A stretch of 49,654 nucleotides of DNA from Minisyncoccota bacterium. Lineage in GTDB: Bacteria; Patescibacteriota; Minisyncoccia; Phycocordibacterales; UBA1550. The notes beneath the pieces are model-generated. The model was given only the letters and a program-made list of their open reading frames with translations, had not been told where the DNA came from and made no database searches. Position numbers and translations under genes: made by a program. Of this stretch, positions 32,901 through 40,500 are shown piece after piece. The number at the start of each line of letters is the position of its first letter. Position 1 is the stretch's first letter. The DNA lies in NCBI GenBank assembly GCA_028712595.1, contig JAQTPS010000001.1, forward strand, positions 29,132 through 78,785. The letters run 5' to 3'.

Positions 32901-33187
32901 TCGGCACAACAATAGAAGATATAAAAAAACTGCGTGAGGGAGCGACAGTTGTGGCTGGGGGTATCGTCGAAGATATCCGAGCAATACTTACAAAAAGAGG
33001 CGACAAAATGGCGTTTGTAAAACTCACCGACCAAACCGGTACTATCGAACTTGTGTTATTCCCAGAAGTATTTTTTACTCACAAAGAATTTTTTGAAGCT
33101 CCAGACCGTTGTATTAAAATCAAAGGCAAAATCTCCGAACGAAATGGCGACAAGAGCGTAATTGTGGAGAGGGTGAAAGAGCTTTAA
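29984..33187 (+). CDS. dnaE: DNA polymerase III alpha subunit DnaE
   Basis: A 1067-residue replicative polymerase. I start at MHTEPTFIHLHTHSHYS (29984), where the PHP domain normally begins. PHP metal-site motifs HLHTHSHYSLLDG and LTDHGNMYG are intact, so a PHP-linked activity is possible. The palm has the catalytic aspartates in PDIDMDYAD near residue 405. The fingers region (GLITYQDDVM, YGFNKAHAASYG) is present, followed by helix-hairpin-helix and a C-terminal OB domain (VVAGGIVEDI, KMAFVKLTDQTGTIE). It ends at a terminator. Confidence 0.97.
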   Translation: MHTEPTFIHLHTHSHYSLLDGLSKVDEMVLLAKKYGMNAIGLTDHGNMYGAIEFYKKCKEAGVKPIIGLEAYVTAGSLHDKRAGIDNERFHLTLLAKNEQGYKNLVRLVTISQLEGYYYKPRLDKKVLREYSEGLICLSGCFGGEFSVALRRGDIEGAEKIAREHQDIFGKDNYYLEIMHHPGVEGIEEVRRNIIALSKKLEIPLVATQDSHYLHKEDQRAHETLLAVQTGVDLGNEDRFSMASDDYSFIDTETALQYFKDAPEAVWNTQKIADKCNIELRLGTWVFPNFKIPADTTYNDELRRLVYEGISVRELNPKDKELTDRIEYELGVIRNKGYSPYFLVVSDLIHFAKEHGILTCIRGSVAGSITTYLLGITNVNPIEYKLPFERFLNPERPSAPDIDMDYADTRREEVINYAKEKYGADHVAQIGTFGTMMARGAVRDVARALGHPYAVGDKISKLIPEGSQGFPMTIDEALRIEPDLNKLYKEDRIATEIIDLAKRLEGCVRHISVHAAGVVIAPLPLYEFTPTQLDPKGGKIITQYDMHSVEDAGLLKFDFLGIRNLSILSDSVRLVKERYDKEIDLEKIPLDDKKTFSMLALGETMGLFQLNGSGMTRYLKDLQPSSIHDINAMVALYRPGPMESIPEYIKRKHKPSLVTYIDPRMESILSTSYGLITYQDDVMMIAIELAGYSWLDADKLRKAMGKKIPREMQAQKEKLLKGFVQGGLTPQKATELWTLIEPFAAYGFNKAHAASYGRLAYQTAYMKANYPSEYMTAILTAESGDIEKIAEIITESKRMGIPILPPNVNASFGGFTIVDAKKDGKDQQEIRFGLYTIKNLGTDISNAIIAEREEHGKYKSFADFLERIRHKNLNKKSLESLVKSGAMDDLGERGSMLANTEEALAYNRSQGEEMAGQTSLFGAMADQETVPSLRLKPTKPAEKRDKLVWEKELLGLFVSGHPLDEHREKLTALGTTIEDIKKLREGATVVAGGIVEDIRAILTKRGDKMAFVKLTDQTGTIELVLFPEVFFTHKEFFEAPDRCIKIKGKISERNGDKSVIVERVKEL

Positions 33188-33226
33188 AAAAAATCCGGCC
33201 TTCGGGAAGAAAGCCGGACTTTTTTA
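33188..33226. terminator. Bidirectional terminator after dnaE
   Basis: TCCGGC/GCCGGA stem with A runs upstream and TTTTTT downstream, directly after the dnaE stop. It can also serve the convergent small gene at 33249. Confidence 0.8.
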
Positions 33227-33248
33227 TAATCTCTAGAACTTAAAAATA

Positions 33249-33467
33249 CTACTTGCAGGGCTTGCCGGTTGTGCTGTCAAAATTATCACCGACGTCACAC
33301 CCCGGAATACACTTGAGTCCTGTTGTCGGACTATACTTGTCGCCAGGTTCACACCCGGGAGAGAGCTTTACCCATCCGGAAATAGTTAAAATCAGAGAAA
33401 TTCCTATAATCACGAGGATGGCCATACTGACGGGGATGAGTATCTTGTAGTATTTTTTGATTTTCAT
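33249..33467 (-). CDS. Small membrane protein with two Cys-bearing repeats
   Basis: A 72-residue protein, started at MKIKKYYKILIPVSM (33467). One transmembrane helix (about 9-31) is followed by two tandem units of about 19 residues: PGCEPGDKYSPTTGLKC and PGCDVGDNFDSTTGKPC. Each unit has two cysteines and a central TTG turn. The repeats should lie outside the membrane. I know similar CxxGDxYxxxTGxxC units from Patescibacteria surface proteins, but not their function. The cysteines could be disulfide-bonded by the DsbA-like enzyme. It shares a terminator with dnaE. Confidence 0.7.
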   Translation of the reverse strand: MKIKKYYKILIPVSMAILVIIGISLILTISGWVKLSPGCEPGDKYSPTTGLKCIPGCDVGDNFDSTTGKPCK

Positions 33468-33511
33468 ACCATATATTTCTATCATAAAACGAGGAAAAGA
33501 GCCATATCAAC

Positions 33512-33543
33512 AAAAAACGCCCCATTCAGATAGCGGGGCGTCT
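33512..33543 (-). terminator. Intrinsic terminator after the 33562 gene
   Basis: ACGCCCC/GGGGCGT stem followed by TTTTTTG on the minus strand, 20 bp past the stop at 33562. It supports that small ORF being a real gene. Confidence 0.8.
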
Positions 33544-33561
33544 TGAAACCAGTATTCTCGA

Positions 33562-33789
33562 CTACGGCTTTGTGCTTGATGGCGCGCGAATGAACATTTC
33601 TCCTCTGTCTGTGTGGGTGGTAACCTTTTTTCCATTTGTACCACTCCAGTCAACCGCGAAGATGCCGTCAAGTGCGAGAAATAAGATGATGAGGAACACG
33701 AAGACAATGTTCGTCAATAGACTCTCTTTTTTGCTTGCTGGTTCTACTTCAACCTGCTTAAACTTGTAAGCGTGATACATTGGTGGCAT
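33562..33789 (-). CDS. Hypothetical small membrane protein
   Basis: A 75-residue ORF. A soluble N-terminal part (YKFKQVEVEPASKKESLL) precedes a transmembrane helix (about 25-44, TNIVFVFLIILFLALDGIFA). A polar tail of about 30 residues follows. It may start at the first ATG (33789) or at the next one (33780). I do not recognise the family. The terminator directly downstream and a sensible membrane topology argue that it is real. The opposite-strand ORF at 33572-33769 is its shadow. Confidence 0.55.
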   Translation of the reverse strand: MPPMYHAYKFKQVEVEPASKKESLLTNIVFVFLIILFLALDGIFAVDWSGTNGKKVTTHTDRGEMFIRAPSSTKP

Positions 33790-33838
33790 AAAATTGGGTG
33801 AAGAAGATAAAGATTATTTCAGTGAATTTTTACGATTT

Positions 33839-33985
33839 TCACTTTTCGCCTTTCTTTTTCTTTTTAACACCGACTGTGTCGTCTACGCTTTTCTCGATTC
33901 CGCCTACAAGACGTCTTGCCAAGACCAATACCACTATCACGCCAGTAGACCAAAGAGCAATCTGAAAAAGTGTTTTCTTTTTCAT
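33839..33985 (-). CDS. Hypothetical 48-residue membrane peptide (not in ORF track)
   Basis: This ORF is too short for the supplied track. It reads MKKKTLFQIALWSTGV, a hydrophobic helix through about residue 26, the basic stretch ARRLVGGIEK and a Lys-rich end (VKKKKKGEK) before TGA. The layout is that of a single-pass peptide with both ends positively charged. It lies between two other small genes of the same strand. No homologue is known to me. It could be a chance ORF. Confidence 0.42.
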   Translation of the reverse strand: MKKKTLFQIALWSTGVIVVLVLARRLVGGIEKSVDDTVGVKKKKKGEK

Positions 33986-34017
33986 AATGGGAGGGGAAGA
34001 AAAGGAAATAAAAAAAA

Positions 34018-34311
34018 CTATTTATGTTTTTTATCGTGTTCGTGCGAACCGATATATTCTTCTAGAATCCTTCTAATTCTAGGAAGCTCTTGAGAACGAA
34101 TAGGCCCTGTTTTTCTGGAAAGCCAAACTAATCTATTGCGTCCAATTTTTTCGAGTTTGATAAACAACTCTTTCGAGGAGTATTCTTTGTTCTTATCGAG
34201 ATGCCTAAATAATTCTAGGTAAAAAAATAGGCCCTTAAAGAAATCTTTATTCTCATTTATCCTCTTTTTCCAATGAGAAAATGCTTTCTTTGGGGTTATA
34301 CTAGAAGACAT
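34018..34311 (-). CDS. Hypothetical 97-residue basic helical protein
   Basis: A Lys/Arg-rich, mainly helical soluble protein (KKAFSHWKKRINENKDFF, ELFIKLEKIGRNRLVWL), ending in a His/Lys-rich tail (GSHEHDKKHK). It has no signal peptide and no transmembrane helix. The basic charge and a possible winged-helix-like pattern (SSKELFIKLEKIGRNRL) would allow nucleic-acid binding. That is a guess. It has the same strand as its neighbours, and about 127 bp separate it from the upstream gene's terminator. Confidence 0.5.
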   Translation of the reverse strand: MSSSITPKKAFSHWKKRINENKDFFKGLFFYLELFRHLDKNKEYSSKELFIKLEKIGRNRLVWLSRKTGPIRSQELPRIRRILEEYIGSHEHDKKHK

Positions 34312-34430
34312 AAGAATTGAGGGAGAAGTGGGGAGATAAAACTATTTACAATGTGCGGGTTTCTACACATATCTCTATCACAAAAACCCCAAAAGTCAAT
34401 CGAGGCGTTGTCTCGGCGCTCGGCAAACAA

Positions 34431-34458
34431 AACCCCCATTATTTTCGATAACGGGGGT
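34431..34458 (-). terminator. Terminator built into the end of the 34439 gene
   Basis: ACCCCC ... GGGGGT stem followed by TTTTG on the minus strand. The 5' arm encodes the last Pro-Arg codons of the protein and the stop codon lies in the loop side, so the hairpin overlaps the coding end. Confidence 0.7.
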
Positions 34459-35218
34459 AGTAGTTGCCTTCTATGTGTACTTTTTCTCTACTTTTTCTAA
34501 AGGCATCATCACTATCTTGAGCAAGGATAATTTTTATTTTCTCAAGGGTGCCTTGAGTTGTTTCGTCGGGCGAGGAATTGAAGTATTTGGAAAGAATAAT
34601 TCGCTCCAACTCTATAAGAGCGGGTTTCCAATCTTGTTCTTCTTTGCTTTCTAGCTTCGAGCAAAGTCTGCAAATTTTGGTGTCTTCTGGGTTACTGGGA
34701 TGCTTCAAAGTCTTCATCTTCTCTCGAGCAAGCCCCATAAGTCGTCTTGCTTCTCCCTCTGGGAAGTGAGAACTCATGTCGGTTTTTCCAAATCCCTCAT
34801 TTGGCAATCTAACATGAGAACTGAAGTACCAGTAAACCCATACACCCACAAAGAGCGCAACCTGACTGAAAAAATGGGTGGAACTTTTTATCTTATCTTC
34901 CCACAACTTAACTACATAGTTAATTTTGGGTGAGAAGTATACGATGCGAATTCCTTTCCGCTTAAGATCATCGTTGAAAGCATACTGGTCGTATTTCTCG
35001 AAAAGATTTTCCAGGTCTTTTTTTCGAAATTCTTTAACTTTGTCCGAAAAGAATTTGCTTGTGTCTTTTTTGCAACGAATTTCGTATAGTTCGCGCAAGA
35101 CAGGAATTAGGTAGGGGTTTGGTATCTTAGAGCAAACCCCTTGGGCTTCATCAACAGAGTAGCACACTGACACTCGTTGAACCCATTCATTGAGAACATC
35201 TTGATCGATGTTTTCCAT
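34439..35218 (-). CDS. Hypothetical 259-residue membrane-associated protein
   Basis: An N-terminal soluble domain of about 115 residues is rich in Lys, Asp and Tyr. One likely transmembrane segment follows (about 117-135, FFSQVALFVGVWVYWYFSS). A C-terminal helical domain carries CRLC (a possible half metal site) and the pattern ALIELERIILSKYFNS. It has no signal peptide. I do not recognise the protein. It is the first gene of the small hypothetical cluster and is divergent from thrS. Its promoter was not clear. Confidence 0.6.
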   Translation of the reverse strand: MENIDQDVLNEWVQRVSVCYSVDEAQGVCSKIPNPYLIPVLRELYEIRCKKDTSKFFSDKVKEFRKKDLENLFEKYDQYAFNDDLKRKGIRIVYFSPKINYVVKLWEDKIKSSTHFFSQVALFVGVWVYWYFSSHVRLPNEGFGKTDMSSHFPEGEARRLMGLAREKMKTLKHPSNPEDTKICRLCSKLESKEEQDWKPALIELERIILSKYFNSSPDETTQGTLEKIKIILAQDSDDAFRKSREKVHIEGNYYPRYRK

Positions 35219-35350
35219 GATTACAGGGGGAAAAGGAAATAGAGATATAAGGTCTTATTAAAAAGAGCAGTTTTTATAAACCGACAAAACTTTATCACGA
35301 CGTACCAAAAAGTCAACCCAGCAAGCGTAAAAACCTAAAAAAGTAGAAAA

Positions 35351-35379
35351 TTGTCAAAATCCCCTGAAGGTGTCATACT
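35351..35379 (+). promoter_or_regulatory. Promoter of thrS
   Basis: TTGTCA, 17-nt spacer, TGT then CATACT. The -10 ends 9 nt before the ATG at 35389. No T-box leader is present, because there is no room for a 5' UTR. Confidence 0.68.
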
Positions 35380-35388
35380 GATTAAGCT

Positions 35389-37152
35389 ATGACAAAAACA
35401 AACGAAAATATCCATAATATCCGCCACTCACTCGCCCACTTACTAGCTATCGCTGTACTCGAAAAAGACCCCGGCGCAAAACTCGCCATCGGACCCGTTA
35501 TTGATAACGGGTTTTACTATGACTTTGAATTTTCGAAGGGATATGTTCCTTCTGCGGAGGATTTAAAAGGTTTTCAAAAAGCGATGAAAAAAATGACCAA
35601 CAAAGATACAAAATTTGTTGGCAGTGAAATTTCTGTTTCGGACGCAAAGAAAATGTTCAAGAGTCAACCGTACAAAATTGAGCTCATAGAAGAACTCGAA
35701 AAGAAGGGCGAAAAAATAACTATCTACAAAACTGGCGACTTCACAGATCTTTGTATGGGCGGTCACGTAGAGAGTACAAAAGAAATCGACCCTGACTGTT
35801 TTGTTATAACGCACACAGCCGGCGCGTATTGGCGTGGAGATGAGAAAAACACAATGTTAACACGCGTCTATGGACTTGCATTTGAAAATGGCGCAGAACT
35901 TGATGCATATCAAAAACAGCAAGAAGAAGCAAAGAAGCGCGACCACCGTAAAATCGGCAAGGAACTAGGACTTTTCGTCTTTTCCGACCTTGTAGGCCCA
36001 GGTCTTCCCCTCTGGACACCAAAGGGTACGATGATACGCGAACTTTTGAATGACTACGTTTGGGAACTCCGCAGGGCAAAAGGTTACCAGAAAGTAACAA
36101 TCCCCCACATCACAAAAAAAGAACTTTACGAAACTTCAGGCCACTGGAAAAAGTTTTCTGAAGAACTTTTCAAAATAAATACTCGCGAGGGACATCTCTT
36201 TGCGATGAAGCCGATGAACTGTCCTCACCACACGCAGATTTTCGATTCCGCGCAAAGAAGCTACCGTGATATGCCACAAAGATATTGCGAGACAACTATG
36301 GTTTACCGAGATGAACAGTCCGGCGAGCTTTCAGGACTTTCACGCGTGCTTTCAATTACCCAAGACGATGCGCACGTATTTTGTCGCGAGAACCAAATAG
36401 AGCAGGAGGTCTTCGCAATTTGGGATATTATCGATACTTTTTACAAAGCATTCGGCTTTGAACTCAAGATTCGTTTTTCTCGTCACGATCCGGCAAACTT
36501 TGCGGAAAAACATACCGGTACAAAAGAAGTATGGGACAAAGCCGAAGGAGCAATGCGCGCGCTCATCGAAAAACGCGGAATTACTGACTACATAGACGGC
36601 AAAGGCGAAGCCGCAATGTACGGACCAAAAATTGACTTCATCACAAAGGATTCTCTTGGAAGAACTTTGCAGGTGGCAACAATTCAGCTCGACTTCAATC
36701 AACCGGCAAGTTTCAAACTTTCCTGCATAAACGAAAAGAGTGAAAAGGAACAAGTTGTTATGATTCACTGCGCTATTATGGGTTCCATTGAACGCTTTAC
36801 TTCAACAATGATAGAACACACTGGCGGTAACTTCCCTCTTTGGCTTTCACCCGTGCAAGTAAAAATTCTACCAGTTACAGAAAAGCATATAGAGTATGCA
36901 GACAAAGTTAAAAAAGAATTGGAGAGCGTCGGAATGCGTATTGAAGTGGACGCAAGCAACGACAGTTTGGGTAAACGCATCCGCAACGCAAAAGTAGAAA
37001 AAACTCCTTACATTTTGGTTCTCGGCGATAAAGAATTAGACGCTACTGCCGTGACCGCAGAACGACGCGACGGCGGACACATTGATGCAATGCCGTTAAA
37101 AGAATTCGTCTCTAAAACCAAAAAAGAAGTCGATTCGAAAGAAATTTGGTAG
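35389..37152 (+). CDS. thrS: Threonyl-tRNA synthetase lacking the TGS domain
   Basis: A 587-residue class II synthetase. It starts directly at the editing domain (RHSLAHLLA, the HxxxH pair, with CMGGH completing the site at about 124). The usual N-terminal TGS domain of about 60 residues is absent. The catalytic core has motif 2-region and zinc ligands (MKPMNCPHHTQIF, later DAHVFC and HCAIMGS). The C-terminal anticodon-binding domain is at about 480-587 (VKILPVTEKHIEYA). The near-leaderless promoter immediately upstream rules out a missed N-terminus. It also charges the tRNA-Thr encoded at 43415. Confidence 0.95.
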   Translation: MTKTNENIHNIRHSLAHLLAIAVLEKDPGAKLAIGPVIDNGFYYDFEFSKGYVPSAEDLKGFQKAMKKMTNKDTKFVGSEISVSDAKKMFKSQPYKIELIEELEKKGEKITIYKTGDFTDLCMGGHVESTKEIDPDCFVITHTAGAYWRGDEKNTMLTRVYGLAFENGAELDAYQKQQEEAKKRDHRKIGKELGLFVFSDLVGPGLPLWTPKGTMIRELLNDYVWELRRAKGYQKVTIPHITKKELYETSGHWKKFSEELFKINTREGHLFAMKPMNCPHHTQIFDSAQRSYRDMPQRYCETTMVYRDEQSGELSGLSRVLSITQDDAHVFCRENQIEQEVFAIWDIIDTFYKAFGFELKIRFSRHDPANFAEKHTGTKEVWDKAEGAMRALIEKRGITDYIDGKGEAAMYGPKIDFITKDSLGRTLQVATIQLDFNQPASFKLSCINEKSEKEQVVMIHCAIMGSIERFTSTMIEHTGGNFPLWLSPVQVKILPVTEKHIEYADKVKKELESVGMRIEVDASNDSLGKRIRNAKVEKTPYILVLGDKELDATAVTAERRDGGHIDAMPLKEFVSKTKKEVDSKEIW

Positions 37153-37162
37153 AGTTCCAACT

Positions 37163-37190
37163 AAAAACACCGTCATATGACGGTGTTTTT
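37163..37190. terminator. Bidirectional terminator, thrS / gyrB
   Basis: A perfect 28-bp palindrome (AAAAACACCGTCAT and its complement), with T runs on both strands. It lies between the convergent thrS and gyrB. Confidence 0.88.
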
Positions 37191-37236
37191 AGTTTATTGT
37201 TCTCCAACTGTTGAATCCATACTTTCAATTATAACA

Positions 37237-39327
37237 CTACACATCAATATTCGCCATCTTTGCATTTGACTGAATGAAAAGCTTGCGTGGAAGAACTTCT
37301 TCGCCCATTAGAACGTTGATTGCGCGGTCTGCATCAACGGCATCCTCGATAGTCACCTGTTTCAAAATACGGCTGACTGGATTCATTGTAGTTTCCCAAA
37401 GTTCATCTGGGTTCATTTCTCCGAGACCTTTGTATCGCTGAAGGGAAATTTTTTGTTCACGCTTTTTGCCGGATTTTGCTTCGCCTTGCTCAGCACCTTC
37501 GGCTTCTGCCTCTACCTCGACAGGCTCGGCGCTTCCGGCTTCAACTTCTTCTACAGTCTCAAGCAAACTTATATCCTTGCCCAGATATGCGATTTTTTCT
37601 TCTTCGCTGTAAACATATTTAACTTCTTTCCCGCGTTTTATTTTGTATAGAGGTGGTTGCGCAATATAAATATACCCGCCTTCAATAACCGCTTTGAAAT
37701 AGCGGTAGAAAAGCGTGAGTATGAGTGTGCGAATGTGCGCTCCGTCGACATCGGCATCTGTTGCGATGATTATTTTATGGTAACGAAGCTTTGAAACATC
37801 AAACACGTCTCCAATACCGCAACCCATAGCAATCACGAGGGCGCGAATTTCTACCGAAGCGAGCATTTTGTCGAGACGCGCGCGTTCAACGTTCAAAATC
37901 TTTCCTTTGAGAGGAAGGATTGCTTGTGTTCGTCTGTCGCGACCTTGCTTGGACGAACCACCTGCGGACTCTCCCTCGACGATAAATATTTCTGACTCTT
38001 CTGCTTTTGAACTCTGGCAGTCAGCAAGTTTCCCCGGAAGCGTGAGCCCCTCGAGAGCGCCTTTTCGAAGAACACTTTCCTTTGCGGCTTTTGCGGCTTT
38101 ACGGGCGCGGAGAGCTAAGAGAACTTTGTTAACAATGGCTCGAGCATCTTCTGGGTTTTCTTCGAGGAACATCCCCAAGCCCTCTCCAAAGACCTTTTCG
38201 ACAGCTCCACGCGCCTCTATACTGCCGAGTTTGCCCTTTGTTTGCCCCTCAAACTGGATGTCTTGGAGTTTGACAGATATTGCCGAAGTAAGACCTTCCC
38301 TAACGTCATCGGCGGTAAAATTTTCATCGGACTCTTTTATAAAATTATTCTTGCGAGCATACTCGTTCATCTTGCGCGTGAGAGCAGTACGAAAACCGGT
38401 AACGTGAGTACCGCCGTCCATGTTGTATGTATTGTTTGCAAATGCGAGTTCGCGTGAAGCGATGTCGTCGATGTATTGCATTGCAACTTCCACCTGAACT
38501 CCGTCAACTTCTTTTTCTACGGAGAAAATATTTTTGTGAACAGGTTTTTGCTGTTGATTGTAAAAACGCACGAGTGACACAAGTCCTCCGTCAAAATAAA
38601 ATGACATCGAAGGAACTTCGAGGTTCAGGTCTTCCAAATATACCTCGTTGTCAAGCTTGAGAGCGCCTTTGTATTCACGAAGGTCTAGAACAACAACACG
38701 AAGCGACTTTGTGAGGTATGCTTGCTGGCGAAGATGACCAATAATCTGGTGCCAATTCCAACCCATTTCCTTGAAAATTTCTGGGTCCGGCTCAAAAGTA
38801 ACGACAGTGCCACAGAATTTGCTCTTGCCAACCTTTTTCACAAGAGCTTTTCTTCTACCCCTTTCATATTCCTGCATATAGACGTCACCTTCGTTGTGTA
38901 CTTCAACTTTTGTATAAACAGAAAGCGCGTTTACTACCGAAGCGCCAACTCCGTGAAGTCCTCCGGAAACTTTGTAGCTCTTTCCTTCAAATTTTCCTCC
39001 GGCATGGAGGGTCGTCATAATTGTTTCGAGCGCAGAAACTTTTGTTTTTGGGTGAATGCCGACTGGAATACCGCGACCGTTGTCAATGACGCGAACGCGG
39101 TTCCCGGGAAGCAGAGCAACTTCAATGCGGTCAGAAAAACCACCCATCGCTTCATCGCGTGAGTTATCAAAAATCTCCCAAATGAGGTGATGAAGGCCGT
39201 CGTTTCCGGTAGACCCAATGTACATTCCCGGGCGCTTTCGTACCGGTTCTAGCCCCTCAAGAACGACAATATCTTCAGCTCCGTAACTGACCTCTTTTTT
39301 CTTGTTTTTTTCGTCTTTTTTGACCAT
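37237..39327 (-). CDS. gyrB: DNA gyrase subunit B
   Basis: A 696-residue type IIA topoisomerase ATPase subunit. The GHKL ATP site is seen in IFDNSRDEA, VIDNGRGIPVG and GGLHGVGASVVNALS. The transducer follows. TOPRIM has EGESAGGSSKQGRDRRTQ near 450 and DADVDGAHIRTL near 530. An acidic insert of about 45 residues (EEVEAGSAEPVEVEAEAEG) lies before the conserved LQRYKGLGEMNPDQLW-type block. It could be ParE instead, but the C-terminal block and single copy in view favour GyrB. It has an extended -10 about 45 bp upstream. Confidence 0.93.
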   Translation of the reverse strand: MVKKDEKNKKKEVSYGAEDIVVLEGLEPVRKRPGMYIGSTGNDGLHHLIWEIFDNSRDEAMGGFSDRIEVALLPGNRVRVIDNGRGIPVGIHPKTKVSALETIMTTLHAGGKFEGKSYKVSGGLHGVGASVVNALSVYTKVEVHNEGDVYMQEYERGRRKALVKKVGKSKFCGTVVTFEPDPEIFKEMGWNWHQIIGHLRQQAYLTKSLRVVVLDLREYKGALKLDNEVYLEDLNLEVPSMSFYFDGGLVSLVRFYNQQQKPVHKNIFSVEKEVDGVQVEVAMQYIDDIASRELAFANNTYNMDGGTHVTGFRTALTRKMNEYARKNNFIKESDENFTADDVREGLTSAISVKLQDIQFEGQTKGKLGSIEARGAVEKVFGEGLGMFLEENPEDARAIVNKVLLALRARKAAKAAKESVLRKGALEGLTLPGKLADCQSSKAEESEIFIVEGESAGGSSKQGRDRRTQAILPLKGKILNVERARLDKMLASVEIRALVIAMGCGIGDVFDVSKLRYHKIIIATDADVDGAHIRTLILTLFYRYFKAVIEGGYIYIAQPPLYKIKRGKEVKYVYSEEEKIAYLGKDISLLETVEEVEAGSAEPVEVEAEAEGAEQGEAKSGKKREQKISLQRYKGLGEMNPDELWETTMNPVSRILKQVTIEDAVDADRAINVLMGEEVLPRKLFIQSNAKMANIDV

Positions 39328-39372
39328 AAAATTAAAGAAGTGCCCTGTAAAGGCATCTAAATCTATAGATCT

Positions 39373-39381
39373 ATTATATCA
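39373..39381 (-). promoter_or_regulatory. Extended -10 promoter of gyrB
   Basis: TGATATAAT on the minus strand, giving a leader of about 40 nt. It overlaps the T tail of the upstream mraY terminator. Confidence 0.65.
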
Positions 39382-39382
39382 C

Positions 39383-39409
39383 AAAAAGCTCTTCTGTAAA
39401 AGCTTTTTT
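39383..39409 (-). terminator. Intrinsic terminator of pheS-pheT-mraY
   Basis: AAAAAGCT/AGCTTTTT arms, with TTTTTG following on the minus strand, 15 bp past the mraY stop. Confidence 0.65.
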
Positions 39410-39423
39410 GGGGATTATTAGCC

Positions 39424-40494
39424 CTACCCTACGAGGTGAACAATGATGCCGGCCACAGCCAAAACTAGCGAGATAATCCAGTACCGCATAGTCACTTTAT
39501 ACGGAGGCCAGCCGATTGCCTGAAAGTGGTTGTGGAGAGGCGCAACTTTGAAAACTTTTTTTCCGTGACGAAGCTTTTTGGAAGCGATTTGTATTACACT
39601 CGAACCAGCGGTGGCAATGAGAGGAAAAGCTATTATCGGTAGTACACCAACCGACTTGGTCAAGAAAGCGACGAATACAAGTGTGATAGTAAGACCCATC
39701 GTCCCGGTCTCTGACAAGAAAAATCTTGCTGGTGGAATGTTGAACCAGAGGAATGCGAGAATTCCGCCGACAACCACCATGCAAAACGTCGCCATGTCTA
39801 TTTGATTTCCGAGAAATGCAATCAAGGCGTACGCGCCGAACATTATAGAAAATACTCCGCCCGCCAATCCGTCCACACCGTCTATTATTCCTCCGGAATA
39901 AATTCCAATTGCAAAAATTATGAAAAAAGGAATGAAATAAATTCCAAGATACATTTCACCAAGGAAAGGAATACCGACGGAAACAAGCCCGAGCTTTGCA
40001 AAAAGCCACCATCCGCCAACTAAAGCGACAAAACCAACAGCCCCAAGTCGCGTTTTGAGAGACAATCCTCCTCCGACATAGCCACCCTTGTTTGAAACAA
40101 CCAAATAGTCATCTACAAATCCGACAAGCGTGCCCATTATCAGCGCAATGAGAGGCAACCACGTTTGACCGCGACTCAAAAAGTTTAGTTTTCCACTAAT
40201 TCCCTCTGAAAAAATGAAACTCACTATCGCGAATATAATTGTAGTGAGTATTACGCTTGCAAAAACGACCAAACCACCCATGCGTGGGGTCTTTCGCTCT
40301 TCGTCGTTGTGAAGCGCTTTGGTGATAGTGGCTTCTCCCCCGCCCAACGCTTTTGATACTCCGCTTTTTTTCCAAAATTTATGTTTGTATAAAAAGTCCG
40401 TGATATGCGGAGTGACTAAAATACCAATAGTGAAGGCAAAAACCGCAGGCAAGAAAACTTTAATAACATCTATCATTGCTACTGTGTTGTTCAT
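39424..40494 (-). CDS. mraY: Phospho-N-acetylmuramoyl-pentapeptide-transferase MraY
   Basis: A 356-residue polytopic membrane enzyme (about ten helices) that makes lipid I for peptidoglycan. Signature motifs are KTPRMGG, the catalytic Asp pair in FVDDYLVV, the DGVDGLAGG loop and the HNHFQ histidines near the C-terminus. It therefore implies a peptidoglycan wall, and gives a target for the lysozyme inhibitor encoded at 47283. It is placed 6 bp after pheT, not in a mur/fts cluster. An internal ATG at 40476 is an alternative start. Confidence 0.95.
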   Translation of the reverse strand: MNNTVAMIDVIKVFLPAVFAFTIGILVTPHITDFLYKHKFWKKSGVSKALGGGEATITKALHNDEERKTPRMGGLVVFASVILTTIIFAIVSFIFSEGISGKLNFLSRGQTWLPLIALIMGTLVGFVDDYLVVSNKGGYVGGGLSLKTRLGAVGFVALVGGWWLFAKLGLVSVGIPFLGEMYLGIYFIPFFIIFAIGIYSGGIIDGVDGLAGGVFSIMFGAYALIAFLGNQIDMATFCMVVVGGILAFLWFNIPPARFFLSETGTMGLTITLVFVAFLTKSVGVLPIIAFPLIATAGSSVIQIASKKLRHGKKVFKVAPLHNHFQAIGWPPYKVTMRYWIISLVLAVAGIIVHLVG

Positions 40495-40500
40495 AATTTT

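Noticed and set aside
33794-34093. Plus-strand ORF of 99 residues in the hypothetical cluster
   Set aside because: It runs against two better minus-strand candidates and has a Phe/Cys-rich composition typical of antisense frames.
35219-35388. T-box riboswitch upstream of thrS
   Set aside because: The -10 box ends 9 nt before the start codon, so there is no leader to hold one; no T-box sequence was seen.
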